NCBI RefSeq assembly: GCF_002278035.1
Contig: NZ_CP022604.1
Coordinates: 2,521,394-2,585,393, forward strand
Source: Ochrobactrum quorumnocens
Lineage (GTDB): Bacteria > Pseudomonadota > Alphaproteobacteria > Rhizobiales > Rhizobiaceae
Length of the DNA: 64,000 nucleotides
Direction: 5' to 3'
Part shown: positions 25,342 to 35,038 of the stretch, piece after piece
Layout of the letters: every line of letters begins with the position of its first letter
Numbering within the stretch: position 1 is the first letter of the stretch
Notes under the pieces: model-generated
Told to the model about the DNA's origin: nothing
The model's input: only the letters and a program-made list of their open reading frames with translations
The model's database searches: none
Position numbers and translations under genes: made by a program

Positions 25342-25839
25342 TCAGTTCTTTTCCTGAACATGTGCTTCAAGGAACCACAGCGATTTGTCGAGGCTGCGCG
25401 ACGCGGCAGTGAAAATGTCTGCCGTGGTGTCGTCACCAGCGTCATCTGCATCCTTGATTGACTGGCGCACGAGATTGGCAACGTCGCCATAACGTTCGAT
25501 CAGTGCGGCGAGGTGATCATGAACGGCATAGATATCCGTCGGATAGGCCTTGAGCTTAGAATCCTTGGCAACAACCTGCGTGGTACCATAGGCGGTGCCG
25601 CCGAGCTGCACTGCGCGCTCTGCGATCGTATCGACATGCTCATCAAGGTCTTTACGGAAAGTATCCAGCAATTCATGCACGGCGATAAATTGTGGCCCCT
25701 TAAGGTTCCAGTGCGCCTGCTTTGTGATGAGGGCCAGGTCGATGGTCGCTGCCAGATTTTCGTTTAGCAGCGCTATCATCGTGGTCTTGGTATTGGAGGG
25801 AAGATCGTTGCGGGTTGCATGCATCGACTTCTTGGACAT
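25342..25839 (-). CDS. dps: DNA starvation/stationary-phase protection protein Dps
   Basis: Ferritin-like mini-ferritin, 165 residues. The ferroxidase motif is visible as ITKQAHWNLKGPQF and further DEHVDTIAERAVQLGG, supplying His, Asp and Glu ligands at the subunit interface. Dps dodecamers store iron oxidised by peroxide and coat DNA in stationary phase. A short basic N-terminus (MSKKSMHATRNDLP) fits DNA binding. A GAGGAT ribosome site precedes the ATG. No OxyR or Irr site was evident to me. Confidence 0.95.
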   Translation of the reverse strand: MSKKSMHATRNDLPSNTKTTMIALLNENLAATIDLALITKQAHWNLKGPQFIAVHELLDTFRKDLDEHVDTIAERAVQLGGTAYGTTQVVAKDSKLKAYPTDIYAVHDHLAALIERYGDVANLVRQSIKDADDAGDDTTADIFTAASRSLDKSLWFLEAHVQEKN

Positions 25840-26099
25840 TTTATCCTCATATCCTTTGCACGATCCGGCTGTGTATCAGCGTTTGGGACATCGCTGAAGG
25901 AAAACAGATTTGTTTTTCTGAAACCGGCCCCGCCAGATCTCAATGAAAGGCCGGTCTCCGGATACGGTAAATGATATCCGCCCCGCATCCAGCATAAAAA
26001 CGCTTCAAGTGGGGTTTGGTTCCTTGATCAGCTTGTAAATTTTAGCCGTTTTATGTGTTTTGCTTGTCGCGGGACGATTTCTGATTTACCCGATGGCTT

Positions 26100-26789
26100 A
26101 TGAAGATACTTGCCCTCGATACCGCCTCTTCCTGGTGTGCTGCCGCAGTTTATGATTCTGGCAGTGGTGCCGTTCTTGCTGAAGTCAGTGAGGATATCGG
26201 CAAGGGACATGCTGAAGTCCTGATGGACTATATCGAACAGGTCATGACGCAAGCCGGAATCGCCATGTCTGAACTGGATCGGGTGGCGGTGAATGTCGGC
26301 CCCGGTTCTTTTACCGGTGTGCGCATTGGCGTGTCGGCAGCGCGTGGTTTTGCACTGGCTCTCGGCCGTCCGGCGATTGGTGTCAGTGCATTTGATGTGC
26401 TTGCTTCCGAAGTCGCGATAAGCCATCCGGGGCAACCCGTTCTGGTGCTGCTCGAAGCGCATCGGGGTGAGATTTACGCGCAGGCCTTTGGCGCTGACGG
26501 CAACGCTCGGAGCAATCCCATGGTGGTTTCTCGCGACGAAGCGCTGGCGCTTATCCAGCAACAATCGTCCCAAACAGTTCTGGCCGGTTCTGCCGCAGCC
26601 ACATTGAACGAAATGCTTGCCGGAACCTTCAGTGTCGCGCGGGGTGAGCCGACCGGACAAATCGGCACTTTTGCAAAACTCGCTGCTTTACGCGAGCCGG
26701 GCGAAGCGCCGAAGCCGCTTTATATGCGTGGACCGGACGTGAAACCGCAAACCGGTTTTGCGTTGCCGCGTAAGGCAAGCGGAGAATAG
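26100..26789 (+). CDS. tsaB: tRNA threonylcarbamoyladenosine biosynthesis protein TsaB
   Basis: TsaB (YeaZ), the inactive ASKHA-fold partner of TsaD in the complex that places t6A37 on ANN-decoding tRNAs. MKILALDTASSWCAAAVYD at the start, GKGHAEVLMDYIEQV and NVGPGSFTGVRIGVSAARGFALAL are the conserved blocks. 229 residues, normal. rimI follows immediately, the classic tsaB-rimI pair. Confidence 0.95.
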   Translation: MKILALDTASSWCAAAVYDSGSGAVLAEVSEDIGKGHAEVLMDYIEQVMTQAGIAMSELDRVAVNVGPGSFTGVRIGVSAARGFALALGRPAIGVSAFDVLASEVAISHPGQPVLVLLEAHRGEIYAQAFGADGNARSNPMVVSRDEALALIQQQSSQTVLAGSAAATLNEMLAGTFSVARGEPTGQIGTFAKLAALREPGEAPKPLYMRGPDVKPQTGFALPRKASGE

Positions 26790-26793
26790 CGTC

Positions 26794-27294
26794 ATGATGA
26801 GCTTTGTGCTGGGCCGCTTTGGTCGCAGGCCTGTTTCGATTGAGACGCTCGGTGCGCAGGACAGCGGAGAAATCCAGCGTATTCACGCGCTTGCGTTCCG
26901 CCATGGCTGGAGTTCAGATGATTTTCGCTCGCTGATAGCGCAGGATACGGTGTTCGGTTTTTTGGCGCGGCCGGAAGGCAAACCAGGCAAGGCTTGCGGT
27001 TTCGTGCTGGCGCGTCTGGTTGCGGGTGAGGCTGAAATTCTCACCATCGCGGTTTCCAACGAGGTGCGAAAACAAGGGGTGGGGCGCTCGCTGATGGATG
27101 CTGTATTGCGCTATCTCTATCAGGAACGTGCCGATACGCTGTTTCTTGAAGTCGATGAGGCCAATGTGGCCGCTCTCGCTCTGTATCGTCGCATCGGTTT
27201 CAACAAGGTCGGCGAAAGACCGGCATATTATGAAACAGCAAATGGACGATCATCCGCTTTTATTTTGCGGCGTGATCTGGTGAGGCCGCAATGA
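26794..27294 (+). CDS. rimI: Ribosomal-protein-alanine N-acetyltransferase RimI
   Basis: GNAT acetyltransferase, 166 residues. The acetyl-CoA pyrophosphate loop is NEVRKQGVGRSLMDAV, and EVDEANVAALALYRRIGF with Y-x-R near the C-terminus is the RimI signature. It acetylates the N-terminal alanine of ribosomal protein S18, and probably other targets. ATG 26794 (MMSFVLGRFGRR) follows tsaB by four bases, so the longer open frame from 26758 is rejected. It overlaps plsC by four bases (ATGA), indicating translational coupling. Confidence 0.92.
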   Translation: MMSFVLGRFGRRPVSIETLGAQDSGEIQRIHALAFRHGWSSDDFRSLIAQDTVFGFLARPEGKPGKACGFVLARLVAGEAEILTIAVSNEVRKQGVGRSLMDAVLRYLYQERADTLFLEVDEANVAALALYRRIGFNKVGERPAYYETANGRSSAFILRRDLVRPQ

Positions 27295-28094
27295 TTGGTG
27301 CGATCCGCATCATCTTTGTGGTGGCGGCGATGGTCGCACTCAGCCTGTCACTTATTCCGGTACAATATGTGTTTCTGAAACTCAAAAACACATGGAAGCG
27401 TCGTCTTCCCAATTTCTTCCATCGCATTGTGGCGCGTCTGTTTGGCTTTCGCATCACAATCGTCGGCGATATGCCCGAAGGAAGACCATTGCTGCTGGTC
27501 TCCAATCACACCTCATGGAGCGATATTATTGTTTTGTCTGCCGCAGGGCAGGTGTCGTTCATTGCAAAATCGGAAGTCAGAAGCTGGCCGGTTTTCGGCT
27601 TCTTTGCCGTTTTGCAGCGCACAGTCTTTGTTGAGCGAGAACGACGCGGCAAGACCGGCGAACAGACCTCCGATATTGCCAAGCGGATTGCGGACGGTGA
27701 TGCCATGGTTCTGTTTCCTGAAGGTACGACATCGGATGGCAATCGCGTACTGCCGTTTAAGACAGCGCTTTTTGGGGCAGCCCATGCGGCGATCCGTGAG
27801 GCAGGCGTACCGGAAGTGATCGTACAGCCGGTGTCTATTGCCTATACAGGCGTGCATGGCATGGCGATGGGGCGTTATCATCGTCCGATAGCTTCTTGGC
27901 CGGGCGACGTGCAGTTAATGCCGCATCTCAAAGGTATTCTGCGCGAGGGTGCCATCGACGTCGAAGTGCGCTTTGGCGAACCAATAATGGTGACTGCCGA
28001 GACGGACCGCAAGGCGCTTGCCCGCACCATGGAAAGCCGGGTGAGGGCGCTGTTGCAGAGCTCGCTTCTTGGACGTGAGATCGCGGAAGACTGA
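27291..28094 (+). CDS. plsC: 1-acyl-sn-glycerol-3-phosphate acyltransferase (PlsC-like)
   Basis: Membrane-associated acyltransferase, 267 residues, making phosphatidic acid or a related lipid. The HX4D motif is in NHTSWSDI and the glycerol-phosphate motif is FPEGTTSDG. An N-terminal hydrophobic helix (about 5-25) anchors it to the inner membrane. In several Rhizobiales such proteins acylate ornithine lipids (OlsA-like); sequence alone does not separate these roles. Overlaps rimI by four bases. Confidence 0.9.
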   Translation: MIGAIRIIFVVAAMVALSLSLIPVQYVFLKLKNTWKRRLPNFFHRIVARLFGFRITIVGDMPEGRPLLLVSNHTSWSDIIVLSAAGQVSFIAKSEVRSWPVFGFFAVLQRTVFVERERRGKTGEQTSDIAKRIADGDAMVLFPEGTTSDGNRVLPFKTALFGAAHAAIREAGVPEVIVQPVSIAYTGVHGMAMGRYHRPIASWPGDVQLMPHLKGILREGAIDVEVRFGEPIMVTAETDRKALARTMESRVRALLQSSLLGREIAED

Positions 28095-28096
28095 TA

Positions 28097-28131
28097 CCCA
28101 ATTCCAGAGAGTGAAACTCAATGGAATTGGG
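28097..28131. repeat. Hairpin in the plsC-miaB gap
   Basis: CCCAATTCCA (28097-28106) pairs perfectly with TGGAATTGGG (28122-28131). There is no T tract, so it is a structured element rather than a standard terminator. The remaining bases to 28252 hold no visible gene; some relatives carry a fur-type gene near here, which is absent. Confidence 0.5.
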
Positions 28132-28252
28132 CCAAGCCCGAGTAGCGTTTGAATTTTTTCAAGGCGTGATGTGTCAGCATCTCAGCGCCTTGGTATAAGA
28201 GCGTAAGTTTGTCGCCTTCCAAAGTGGCGATAAAAACGCTAGATAGCCGCGC

Positions 28253-29641
28253 ATGAGCGAAAATATGACTGATATCAAGACAAACCCGGATGGCAGCAAC
28301 ACGCGTAAGGTCTTTGTGAAGACCTATGGTTGCCAGATGAACGTCTATGACAGCCAGCGCATGGCCGATAGCCTTGCGCAGGAAGGCTACGTCACGACTG
28401 ATACGCCCGATGATGCCGATCTGGTGCTGCTCAATACCTGTCATATTCGCGAAAAGGCATCGGAAAAGCTTTATTCAGCGCTGGGTCGCCTGCGCAAGAT
28501 GAAGGATGCACGCGGACCAAATGGCAAGCAATTGACCATCGGTGTTGCCGGTTGCGTTGCGCAGGCAGAAGGTCAGGAAATTCTGCGCCGTGCGCCCAAT
28601 GTCGATCTGGTTATCGGACCGCAGACCTATCACCGCCTGCCCAGCGCGCTTGCGCGCGTGCGCAACGGCGAAAAAATTGTCGAAACCGAATATGCCATCG
28701 AAGACAAGTTTGAACATTTGCCTGCGCCAAAGCGCGAGGAAACACGCAAGCGCGGCGTTTCGGCGTTCCTGACGGTTCAGGAAGGTTGCGACAAGTTTTG
28801 CACTTTCTGCGTTGTGCCTTACACGCGCGGTTCGGAAGTTTCACGCAGTGTTGCACAGATTGTGGCCGAGGCTGAGCGTCTTGCCGATAGTGGCGTGCGC
28901 GAACTCACCCTTCTTGGACAGAACGTCAATGCATGGCATGGCGTGGGCGATGACGGTCGTGAATGGGGTCTTGGCGAACTGCTGTTCCGCCTTGCCCGCA
29001 TTCCCGGTGTGGCGCGTCTGCGATATACGACCAGCCATCCGCGCGACATGGATGATGCGCTGATTGCTGCGCACCGCGATCTCAAACAGTTGATGCCTTA
29101 TTTGCATCTTCCGGTTCAAGCGGGTTCGGACCGTATTCTCAAAGCCATGAACCGTCGTCACAAGGCGGATGAATATATCCGGCTTATCGAGCGTATCCGT
29201 GAAGTGCGTCCGGATATGGCGCTTTCAGGCGATTTCATCGTAGGCTTCCCCGGTGAAACAGATCAGGATTTTGAAGACACGATGCGGCTTGTACGTGAGG
29301 TGCATTACGCGCAGGCCTATTCGTTCAAATATTCACCGCGTCCCGGTACCCCGGGTGCCGATCTTCCCGATCATGTTGAGGAAGCGGTCAAGGACGAGCG
29401 TCTGCAACGCCTTCAGGCGCTGCTTTCCGAGCAGCAATATGCATTTCAGAATTCGCTGGTCGGTCGCGAAATGGATGTGCTTCTGGAAAAGAAGGGTCGC
29501 TTCGATCATCAGATGGTTGGTCGTTCGCCATGGCTTTTGCCAGCGATCGTCGACGACAATGACGATCAGGTCGGTGACATCATTCACGTGAAAATTACAG
29601 GTACAGGTACCAATAGTCTTATTGCGCAAAAGCTCGTGTAA
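28253..29641 (+). CDS. miaB: tRNA-2-methylthio-N6-dimethylallyladenosine synthase MiaB
   Basis: Radical-SAM methylthiotransferase of 462 residues that converts i6A37 to ms2i6A37 in tRNA. The N-terminal cluster-binding domain has cysteines in [24 protein letters not shown] and AGCVAQAEG; the radical-SAM triad is [15 protein letters not shown]; a TRAM domain closes the protein ([14 protein letters not shown] ... [12 protein letters not shown]). All parts are intact. Confidence 0.97.
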   Translation: MSENMTDIKTNPDGSNTRKVFVKTYGCQMNVYDSQRMADSLAQEGYVTTDTPDDADLVLLNTCHIREKASEKLYSALGRLRKMKDARGPNGKQLTIGVAGCVAQAEGQEILRRAPNVDLVIGPQTYHRLPSALARVRNGEKIVETEYAIEDKFEHLPAPKREETRKRGVSAFLTVQEGCDKFCTFCVVPYTRGSEVSRSVAQIVAEAERLADSGVRELTLLGQNVNAWHGVGDDGREWGLGELLFRLARIPGVARLRYTTSHPRDMDDALIAAHRDLKQLMPYLHLPVQAGSDRILKAMNRRHKADEYIRLIERIREVRPDMALSGDFIVGFPGETDQDFEDTMRLVREVHYAQAYSFKYSPRPGTPGADLPDHVEEAVKDERLQRLQALLSEQQYAFQNSLVGREMDVLLEKKGRFDHQMVGRSPWLLPAIVDDNDDQVGDIIHVKITGTGTNSLIAQKLV

Positions 29642-29734
29642 GCGCATGATACAGTCAAGGCAGTAGTCGCGGTGAGTAGCCTTATACCGAACGTTCTGCC
29701 AGTACTGTGATTGCAATGCGTGAACCTTAGGGAG

Positions 29735-30838
29735 ATGCGGTTGAGCGCTACGGAAAAGTTGAAGTCTGCCAAGCCAACCATTCAAACGCAAACAAACACA
29801 ATTTCAGGTTCGGTTACAAATCCGGCTGCAAGGGCCGCGTCCGGGGCCTCAGACATGGCCCATATCGTCCTCACCTTTGATAATAACCGTCTCGCCAGTG
29901 CGCTTTACGGTCAGTTCGATGAGAATCTGGCACGTATCGAGCAGAAGCTTGGCGTTGATGTGCGTTCGAAGGGGAACGAGCTTTCCATTCGTGGAGACGC
30001 AACGGCCACTGAACAGGCCCGGCGCACGCTGGATCAGCTTTATGAATATCTGCAAAAAGGCCATGAGTTGAGCCCGTCGGATGTTGATGGTGCCATGCGC
30101 ATTGCCATTGCTGCGGATGATCAGCTGATATTACCGACGCTTGAAACGAAGGGGAAAATGTCGGCTGCGCAGATATCGACGCGCAAGAAGACAATCTTTG
30201 CCCGCACGCCGACGCAGGACGCCTATATGCGCGCGCTTGACCGGTCAGAGCTGGTTCTGGGGGTTGGGCCTGCGGGTACAGGTAAGACCTATCTTGCCGT
30301 CGCCCATGCTGCGATGCTTCTGGAGCGCGGTCTTGTAGAACGCATTATCCTTTCACGCCCGGCTGTTGAAGCTGGCGAGCGTCTGGGCTTTCTGCCCGGC
30401 GATATGAAAGAAAAGGTCGATCCTTATCTTCGTCCGCTTTATGACGCGCTTTACGATATGATGCCTGCCGAAAAGGTCGAACGCGCCATTACGGCCGGTG
30501 TGATCGAAATTGCGCCGCTCGCTTTCATGCGTGGCCGAACACTGGCGCATTCTGCGGTCATTCTCGATGAAGCACAGAACACGACTTCCATGCAGATGAA
30601 AATGTTCCTGACGCGTCTTGGCGAAGGTTCGCGCATGATGGTCAATGGCGATCCAAGCCAGATCGATCTTCCTCCCGGCCAGAAGTCCGGCCTCGTTGAG
30701 GCACTGCGGGTGCTGGATGGAGTGGATTCGGTGGTCAAGGTGCGCTTTACCGAGAAAGATGTGGTGCGTCATCCGCTGGTCGCAGCAATCGTCAGCGCCT
30801 ACGACAGCGACGCGAAAAAGCATACACGAGCGGAATGA
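29735..30838 (+). CDS. phoH: PhoH-family ATPase
   Basis: PhoH-like P-loop ATPase. Walker A is GVGPAGTGKTYLAV, Walker B region VILDEAQNTT, with the PhoH block GERLGFLPGDMKEKVDPYLRPLYD. An N-terminal KH-like region (ENLARIEQKLGVDVRSKGNE style) suggests RNA binding. It lies before ybeY, the widely conserved phoH-ybeY pair linked to rRNA maturation. Start choice is open: ATG 29735, ATG 29711 and TTG 29741 (best spaced to AGGGAG) are all possible. Despite the name, no Pho box is seen here. Confidence 0.93.
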   Translation: MRLSATEKLKSAKPTIQTQTNTISGSVTNPAARAASGASDMAHIVLTFDNNRLASALYGQFDENLARIEQKLGVDVRSKGNELSIRGDATATEQARRTLDQLYEYLQKGHELSPSDVDGAMRIAIAADDQLILPTLETKGKMSAAQISTRKKTIFARTPTQDAYMRALDRSELVLGVGPAGTGKTYLAVAHAAMLLERGLVERIILSRPAVEAGERLGFLPGDMKEKVDPYLRPLYDALYDMMPAEKVERAITAGVIEIAPLAFMRGRTLAHSAVILDEAQNTTSMQMKMFLTRLGEGSRMMVNGDPSQIDLPPGQKSGLVEALRVLDGVDSVVKVRFTEKDVVRHPLVAAIVSAYDSDAKKHTRAE

Positions 30839-30888
30839 TTCAAAGTTTATCTTGTAATTTTGCAGTCAAATGACGATGTAAAAATATT

Positions 30889-30917
30889 ACGTCCGCTTTC
30901 AAGCGGACGTATCTTTT
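30889..30917 (+). terminator. Hairpin between phoH and ybeY
   Basis: A perfect 10-bp stem ACGTCCGCTT / AAGCGGACGT with a two-base gap, followed by ATCTTTT. It may partly terminate phoH transcripts before ybeY. Confidence 0.6.
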
Positions 30918-30965
30918 AACAACTGGAAGGATAGAGCGGTTGCTTCATCGCAAACCGCGGCAGAA

Positions 30966-31472
30966 GTGTCAGACAACGCGATCCAAATCGATATCATGAT
31001 CGAAGCCGGCAATTGGCCGGATGAAACGGCCCTGGAAGGGCTTGTAAAGCGCTCAGTTGAGGCGGCCTGGGATAATCTTCGGCTCAAGCCCGCAGAGAGC
31101 GAACTCAGTCTGGTTTTTACCGACGATGCTTCCATTCAGGCAATCAATGCTGAATGGCGCGGCAAGGACAAGCCCACCAATGTTCTGTCTTTTCCCGCTT
31201 ATCCTGTGAAGGCTGGCGAGCAGCCGGGCCCGATGCTTGGCGACATCATCATCGCACGGGAAACGGTCGAACGCGAAGCGCTCGAAGAAGGCAAACCGCT
31301 CGAAAATCACCTTACCCATCTGGTGGTGCATGGCTTTTTGCATCTTTTGGGTTACGATCATGAGAGCGAAGATGAGGCCGAGGAGATGGAGCGACGTGAA
31401 CGCGAAATCCTTCATGCTCTTGCCATCCCCGACCCTTATGCTGTATCCGATTTAAACGTTGAAACAGATTGA
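30966..31472 (+). CDS. ybeY: Endoribonuclease YbeY
   Basis: Zinc-dependent endoribonuclease for 16S rRNA 3' maturation and ribosome quality control, 168 residues. The H3xH5xH zinc motif is [15 protein letters not shown]. The upstream block [13 protein letters not shown] is also conserved. Starts at GTG 30966 and is followed after two bases by the CorC-type gene, so the genes are probably co-translated. Confidence 0.96.
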   Translation: MSDNAIQIDIMIEAGNWPDETALEGLVKRSVEAAWDNLRLKPAESELSLVFTDDASIQAINAEWRGKDKPTNVLSFPAYPVKAGEQPGPMLGDIIIARETVEREALEEGKPLENHLTHLVVHGFLHLLGYDHESEDEAEEMERREREILHALAIPDPYAVSDLNVETD

Positions 31473-31474
31473 TC

Positions 31475-32587
31475 ATGGCTGACCAAAGCAATTCCTCGTC
31501 CGCAGGCGATAGCCGAAGCGACACACAAGATTCAGAAGGACAAAGTACGCAGCGGTCGCAGGCGACCGAAAAGCGTTCCCTTTTGTCAAACATTTTTCCC
31601 TTCATGCGTTCGCGCCAATCATCTTCTTTGCGTGAAGACCTGGCCGATGCGATTTCCAGCACCGCAAGTGAGCAGGACTCAGTTTTTTCGCCTGAAGAAA
31701 AGGCGATGCTGCACAATATCCTGCGTCTGCGTGAAATCCGTGTCGAAGATGTGATGATCCCGCGTGCTGATGTGGTGGCGGTTGAAATTTCCACTCCGCT
31801 TTGGGAAGCGCTGGAGCTGTTTGAAAGTTCCGGTCATTCGCGTATGCCGGTTTATGCCGAAACGCTGGATGATCCGCGCGGCATGATCCATATCCGCGAT
31901 GTGCTCAATTATATCACCAAGCAGGCACGTCAGAAGACAACCCGTCGTACCACGGCGCGCAAGACCGCCGAGGCAAGTGCCGCCAAGTTCGACATGGGGC
32001 GCATTGATCTCACCAAGACGATTGGCGAGCTTAATCTCATGCGCAAGGTGTTGTTCGTGCCGCCATCGATGATGGCGAGTGGACTGATGGCGCGCATGCA
32101 GGCGTCCCATATTCAGATGGCATTGGTCATTGATGAATATGGTGGCACAGATGGATTGGCGTCGCTCGAAGACATCGTTGAAATGGTTGTCGGTGACATC
32201 GAAGACGAACATGACGACGAAGAAATCATGATCGCCGAAGAGGCAGATGGCGTGTTCGTCGTCGATGCCCGCGCGGACCTTGATGAATTGTCTCAGAAGA
32301 TCGGCTCTTCCTTTGAAGTGGGTGAGCATGGCGATGACGTCGATACGGTAGGCGGCCTTATCTTCTCCGTTCTGGGACGTATTCCATTGCGCGGCGAAGT
32401 CGTACAGGCGGTTCAGGGCTATGAATTCCATGTGCTTGAAGTTGATCCACGTCGCGTAAAACGTGTTCGGATCGTGCCTCTTTCGGAAGCGGATCGCCGC
32501 AGACAACAGCGCTCCGTGAGCCCGGTGAAATCGGATGATGCGTCCGAGGTCACGACTGAAACAACGGAAACGTCCAAAGAGGCTTGA
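31475..32587 (+). CDS. CorC/HlyC-family CBS-domain protein
   Basis: A 370-residue protein with two CBS domains (about 70-230; VEDVMIPRADVVAVEI, ALVIDEYGGTDGLASLEDIVEM) and a CorC_HlyC FAD-like C-terminal domain (about 260-345). It lacks the DUF21 membrane domain of full CNNM/CorB transporters. CorC-type proteins are linked to Mg/Co efflux, and in proteobacteria the gene precedes lnt, as here. The stop overlaps the lnt start region (TGATG). Confidence 0.92.
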   Translation: MADQSNSSSAGDSRSDTQDSEGQSTQRSQATEKRSLLSNIFPFMRSRQSSSLREDLADAISSTASEQDSVFSPEEKAMLHNILRLREIRVEDVMIPRADVVAVEISTPLWEALELFESSGHSRMPVYAETLDDPRGMIHIRDVLNYITKQARQKTTRRTTARKTAEASAAKFDMGRIDLTKTIGELNLMRKVLFVPPSMMASGLMARMQASHIQMALVIDEYGGTDGLASLEDIVEMVVGDIEDEHDDEEIMIAEEADGVFVVDARADLDELSQKIGSSFEVGEHGDDVDTVGGLIFSVLGRIPLRGEVVQAVQGYEFHVLEVDPRRVKRVRIVPLSEADRRRQQRSVSPVKSDDASEVTTETTETSKEA

Positions 32588-34182
32588 TGATAGAGAGGCT
32601 TGCGGGGAAGATCTCTTCTATGAGCGGTTGGCGTCGTGCGCTGACCGCTTTTGTCAGTGGTGCCGTGGCGACGCTGACCCAGCCACCATTCGATATTTTC
32701 ATCGCGGGCTTCATTGCCTTTCCGCTGCTGGTCTGGCTCACTGATGGTGCCATCCCCGATAAAGACAAAGGTCCTATCCGTCGCTTTTTCCCGGCAGCGC
32801 TCATCGGCTGGTGGTTCGGCTTCGGTTATTTCGTATCTGGCCTCTGGTGGATCGGCACAGCACTTCTGGTTGACGCGCAGCAGTTTGCCTGGGCCATACC
32901 GCTCGCGGTTCTTGGTCTTCCGGCATTTCTTGCGATATTTTACGGGCTAGCTGCAATGCTCGCCCGGTTGTTCTGGTCGGACGGTATCGGGCGAATTTTT
33001 GCGATAGCGCTGGGCTTTGGTTTCGCCGAATGGCTGCGCACATTCGCTTTCACGGGCTTCCCATGGAACGCACTCGGCTATGCCGCAATGCCCACGCCGA
33101 TGATGATGCAATCGGTGGAAATCATTGGCCTTGTCGGGATGAGCGCGCTTGCGGCGCTAGCTTTTTCAGCACCGGCGCTGTTGAGCGGCGGGCGTCTGGC
33201 AAAGACCGGTATTATCTTGGCCGTTCTGCTGATTGCTGCCCATATCGGCTTTGGCGCATGGACACTGTCGAAAGCACCAGTTCTGGATGCGGATCGGACA
33301 ACGCTTTCGGTCCGGATTGTGCAGCCGTCCATTTCGCAGAGCCTGAAATGGGACAACAATGAACGTCGTGCGATTTTCGATAAGTTCATTGCGATGACGC
33401 GACTGCTACCTGCAGAGGGAAAACCGAAGCCTGATGTGGTTATCTGGCCGGAAACGGCTGTGCCTTACATTCTGTCATCGACGCCTGAAGCACTCGCGCT
33501 GATTGGTGATGTGATTGGCGACGATCAGGTGTTGCTTACAGGGGCGGTGCGTGAAGAACTCGTGCCGCGGCGCGACCCGCGTTATTACAATTCGATCCTC
33601 ACGATCAATGGTCAGGGACGGATCACTGATTATACCGATAAGGTGCACCTTGTGCCCTTCGGTGAATATCTGCCCTTTGAAGGTATCTTGCGCAGTCTAG
33701 GGCTTCAGGAAGTGGTGGAAATGCCGGGTGGCTTTACGGCGGCAAAGGCGCGTCACGCAATCAATGTGATGGAAGGACAAACCTTCTTGCCATTGATCTG
33801 TTACGAAGCGATTTTCCCTGATGAACTGTCCTATACGGGCCGCAAAGTGACGGCGATTGTGAACGTCACGAATGATGCATGGTATGGCGATACGCCGGGT
33901 CCCTATCAGCATTTTCGACAGGCGCAGGTGCGATCCGTCGAGCAGGGCCTGCCATTGGTTCGTGCAGCTAATAATGGAATTTCGGCCGTCGTTGATGCCT
34001 ATGGTCGAATCATCGAGGAATTGCCACTCGATGCTGTCGGTGTAATTGATGCCTATTTACCTGAAGAGCGTGTCCCATTTTGGGGCACCGCACCGGGCAG
34101 CAAACAGACTCTTTCACTCCTATTAACCCTACTCGCCGTATGCGTGTGGTTCAGGTTGTCTTTCCGACGGCGTTTTCATTGA
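32587..34182 (+). CDS. lnt: Apolipoprotein N-acyltransferase
   Basis: Inner-membrane enzyme of 531 residues that adds the third acyl chain to the N-terminal cysteine of lipoproteins. Several membrane helices occupy about 15-220; the nitrilase-like periplasmic domain follows with the Glu-Lys-Cys triad in VIWPETAVPYI, TDKVHLVPFGEYLPF and LICYEAIFPDE, and a last helix near the C-terminus. The ATG at 32587 overlaps the corC-type stop. The lipoprotein genes in this window (SleB-like, 23610 gene) would be substrates. Confidence 0.97.
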   Translation: MIERLAGKISSMSGWRRALTAFVSGAVATLTQPPFDIFIAGFIAFPLLVWLTDGAIPDKDKGPIRRFFPAALIGWWFGFGYFVSGLWWIGTALLVDAQQFAWAIPLAVLGLPAFLAIFYGLAAMLARLFWSDGIGRIFAIALGFGFAEWLRTFAFTGFPWNALGYAAMPTPMMMQSVEIIGLVGMSALAALAFSAPALLSGGRLAKTGIILAVLLIAAHIGFGAWTLSKAPVLDADRTTLSVRIVQPSISQSLKWDNNERRAIFDKFIAMTRLLPAEGKPKPDVVIWPETAVPYILSSTPEALALIGDVIGDDQVLLTGAVREELVPRRDPRYYNSILTINGQGRITDYTDKVHLVPFGEYLPFEGILRSLGLQEVVEMPGGFTAAKARHAINVMEGQTFLPLICYEAIFPDELSYTGRKVTAIVNVTNDAWYGDTPGPYQHFRQAQVRSVEQGLPLVRAANNGISAVVDAYGRIIEELPLDAVGVIDAYLPEERVPFWGTAPGSKQTLSLLLTLLAVCVWFRLSFRRRFH

Positions 34183-34327
34183 CACGGCAATTTTGTTAAG
34201 CTGTTATGCTCGCGCTGTGACGGTTTCTTTCGAAAACCAGTCTGACTACCTCCCACAATGTATTTTATCCCTGTTCGGATGAACAGGCCATGAATGAAAG
34301 CTCGCGGTTGCGAGGAGTGAAAGCCGT

Positions 34328-34741
34328 ATGATTGAGAATAAGAAGAAACCCAACCCCATTGATGTGCATGTGGGCAGCCGCATTCGCCTTCGTCGCAATA
34401 TGCTGGGTCTCAGTCAGGAAAAATTAGGCGAAAGCCTCGGCATCACATTTCAGCAGATCCAGAAATACGAAAAAGGCACCAATCGCGTTGGCGCCAGCCG
34501 TCTTCAGGCGATTTCTTCCATTCTCACGGTTCCTGTGGCCTTCTTTTTTGAAGATGCGCCCGGTTCAAACCCCACATCGCAGGCAGGCTTTGCCGAGGAC
34601 AATGAAGCGACTTACGTTGTTGACTTTCTGAACTCGAATGAAGGTGTGCAGCTTACCCGTGCATTCACGAAAATTGCGGATCCGAAAGTGCGCCGCAAGA
34701 TCATCGATCTGGTGAAGTCGCTCGCCGCCGAAGGCGAATAA
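34328..34741 (+). CDS. XRE-family transcriptional regulator
   Basis: A 137-residue repressor-like protein. The helix-turn-helix spans about residues 13-68 (IRLRRNMLGLSQEKLGESLG, ITFQQIQKYEKGTNRVG). The C-terminal half (NSNEGVQLTRAFTKI) is the conserved tail of the alphaproteobacterial form located between lnt and metK. Its target is not known; the conserved position makes nearby genes such as metK reasonable candidates, which is inference only. Confidence 0.9.
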   Translation: MIENKKKPNPIDVHVGSRIRLRRNMLGLSQEKLGESLGITFQQIQKYEKGTNRVGASRLQAISSILTVPVAFFFEDAPGSNPTSQAGFAEDNEATYVVDFLNSNEGVQLTRAFTKIADPKVRRKIIDLVKSLAAEGE

Positions 34742-34806
34742 GGGCTCAAACACGGCTCCCAAACGTGGGGGCAGTTTTGGGCGTAAGAAACACTTCAAGA
34801 AAATAA

Positions 34807-34849
34807 TGAAAGCGCATCGTTTGAATAAAACTCAAACGATGCGCTTTCA
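34807..34849. terminator. Strong hairpin between xre gene and metK
   Basis: An 18-bp perfect inverted repeat (34807-34824 with 34832-34849; arm TGAAAGCGCATCGTTTGA) around a seven-base loop. The sequence following is only moderately T-rich. It is the longest perfect stem in the window and probably terminates the regulator gene. Confidence 0.7.
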
Positions 34850-34954
34850 TTTGTTCACAAAAGCGTAAGCCGGAAGGATTTTTTCCAGCAACGCTGTGTC
34901 GCAACAAGAATATCCATTGACGGTCCAATCCCAACTTCGCTAACACAATGATGT

Positions 34955-34981
34955 GCCCGGAACCTGTTTATCACTCCGGGC
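34955..34981 (+). promoter_or_regulatory. Hairpin in the metK leader
   Basis: GCCCGGA (34955-34961) pairs with TCCGGGC (34975-34981) 57 bases before the metK GTG. It may be a leader structure. It does not match the SAM-II or other SAM riboswitch consensus as I know them. Confidence 0.35.
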
Positions 34982-35038
34982 GCTACTGTGTTTCCAAAAC
35001 GGACATTCGCTCCGTTGGATTTTCAAGAGGGGTTACCC

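Noticed and set aside
34742..35038. SAM riboswitch before metK
   Set aside because: Hairpins are present, but no match to a known SAM aptamer consensus could be made by eye.
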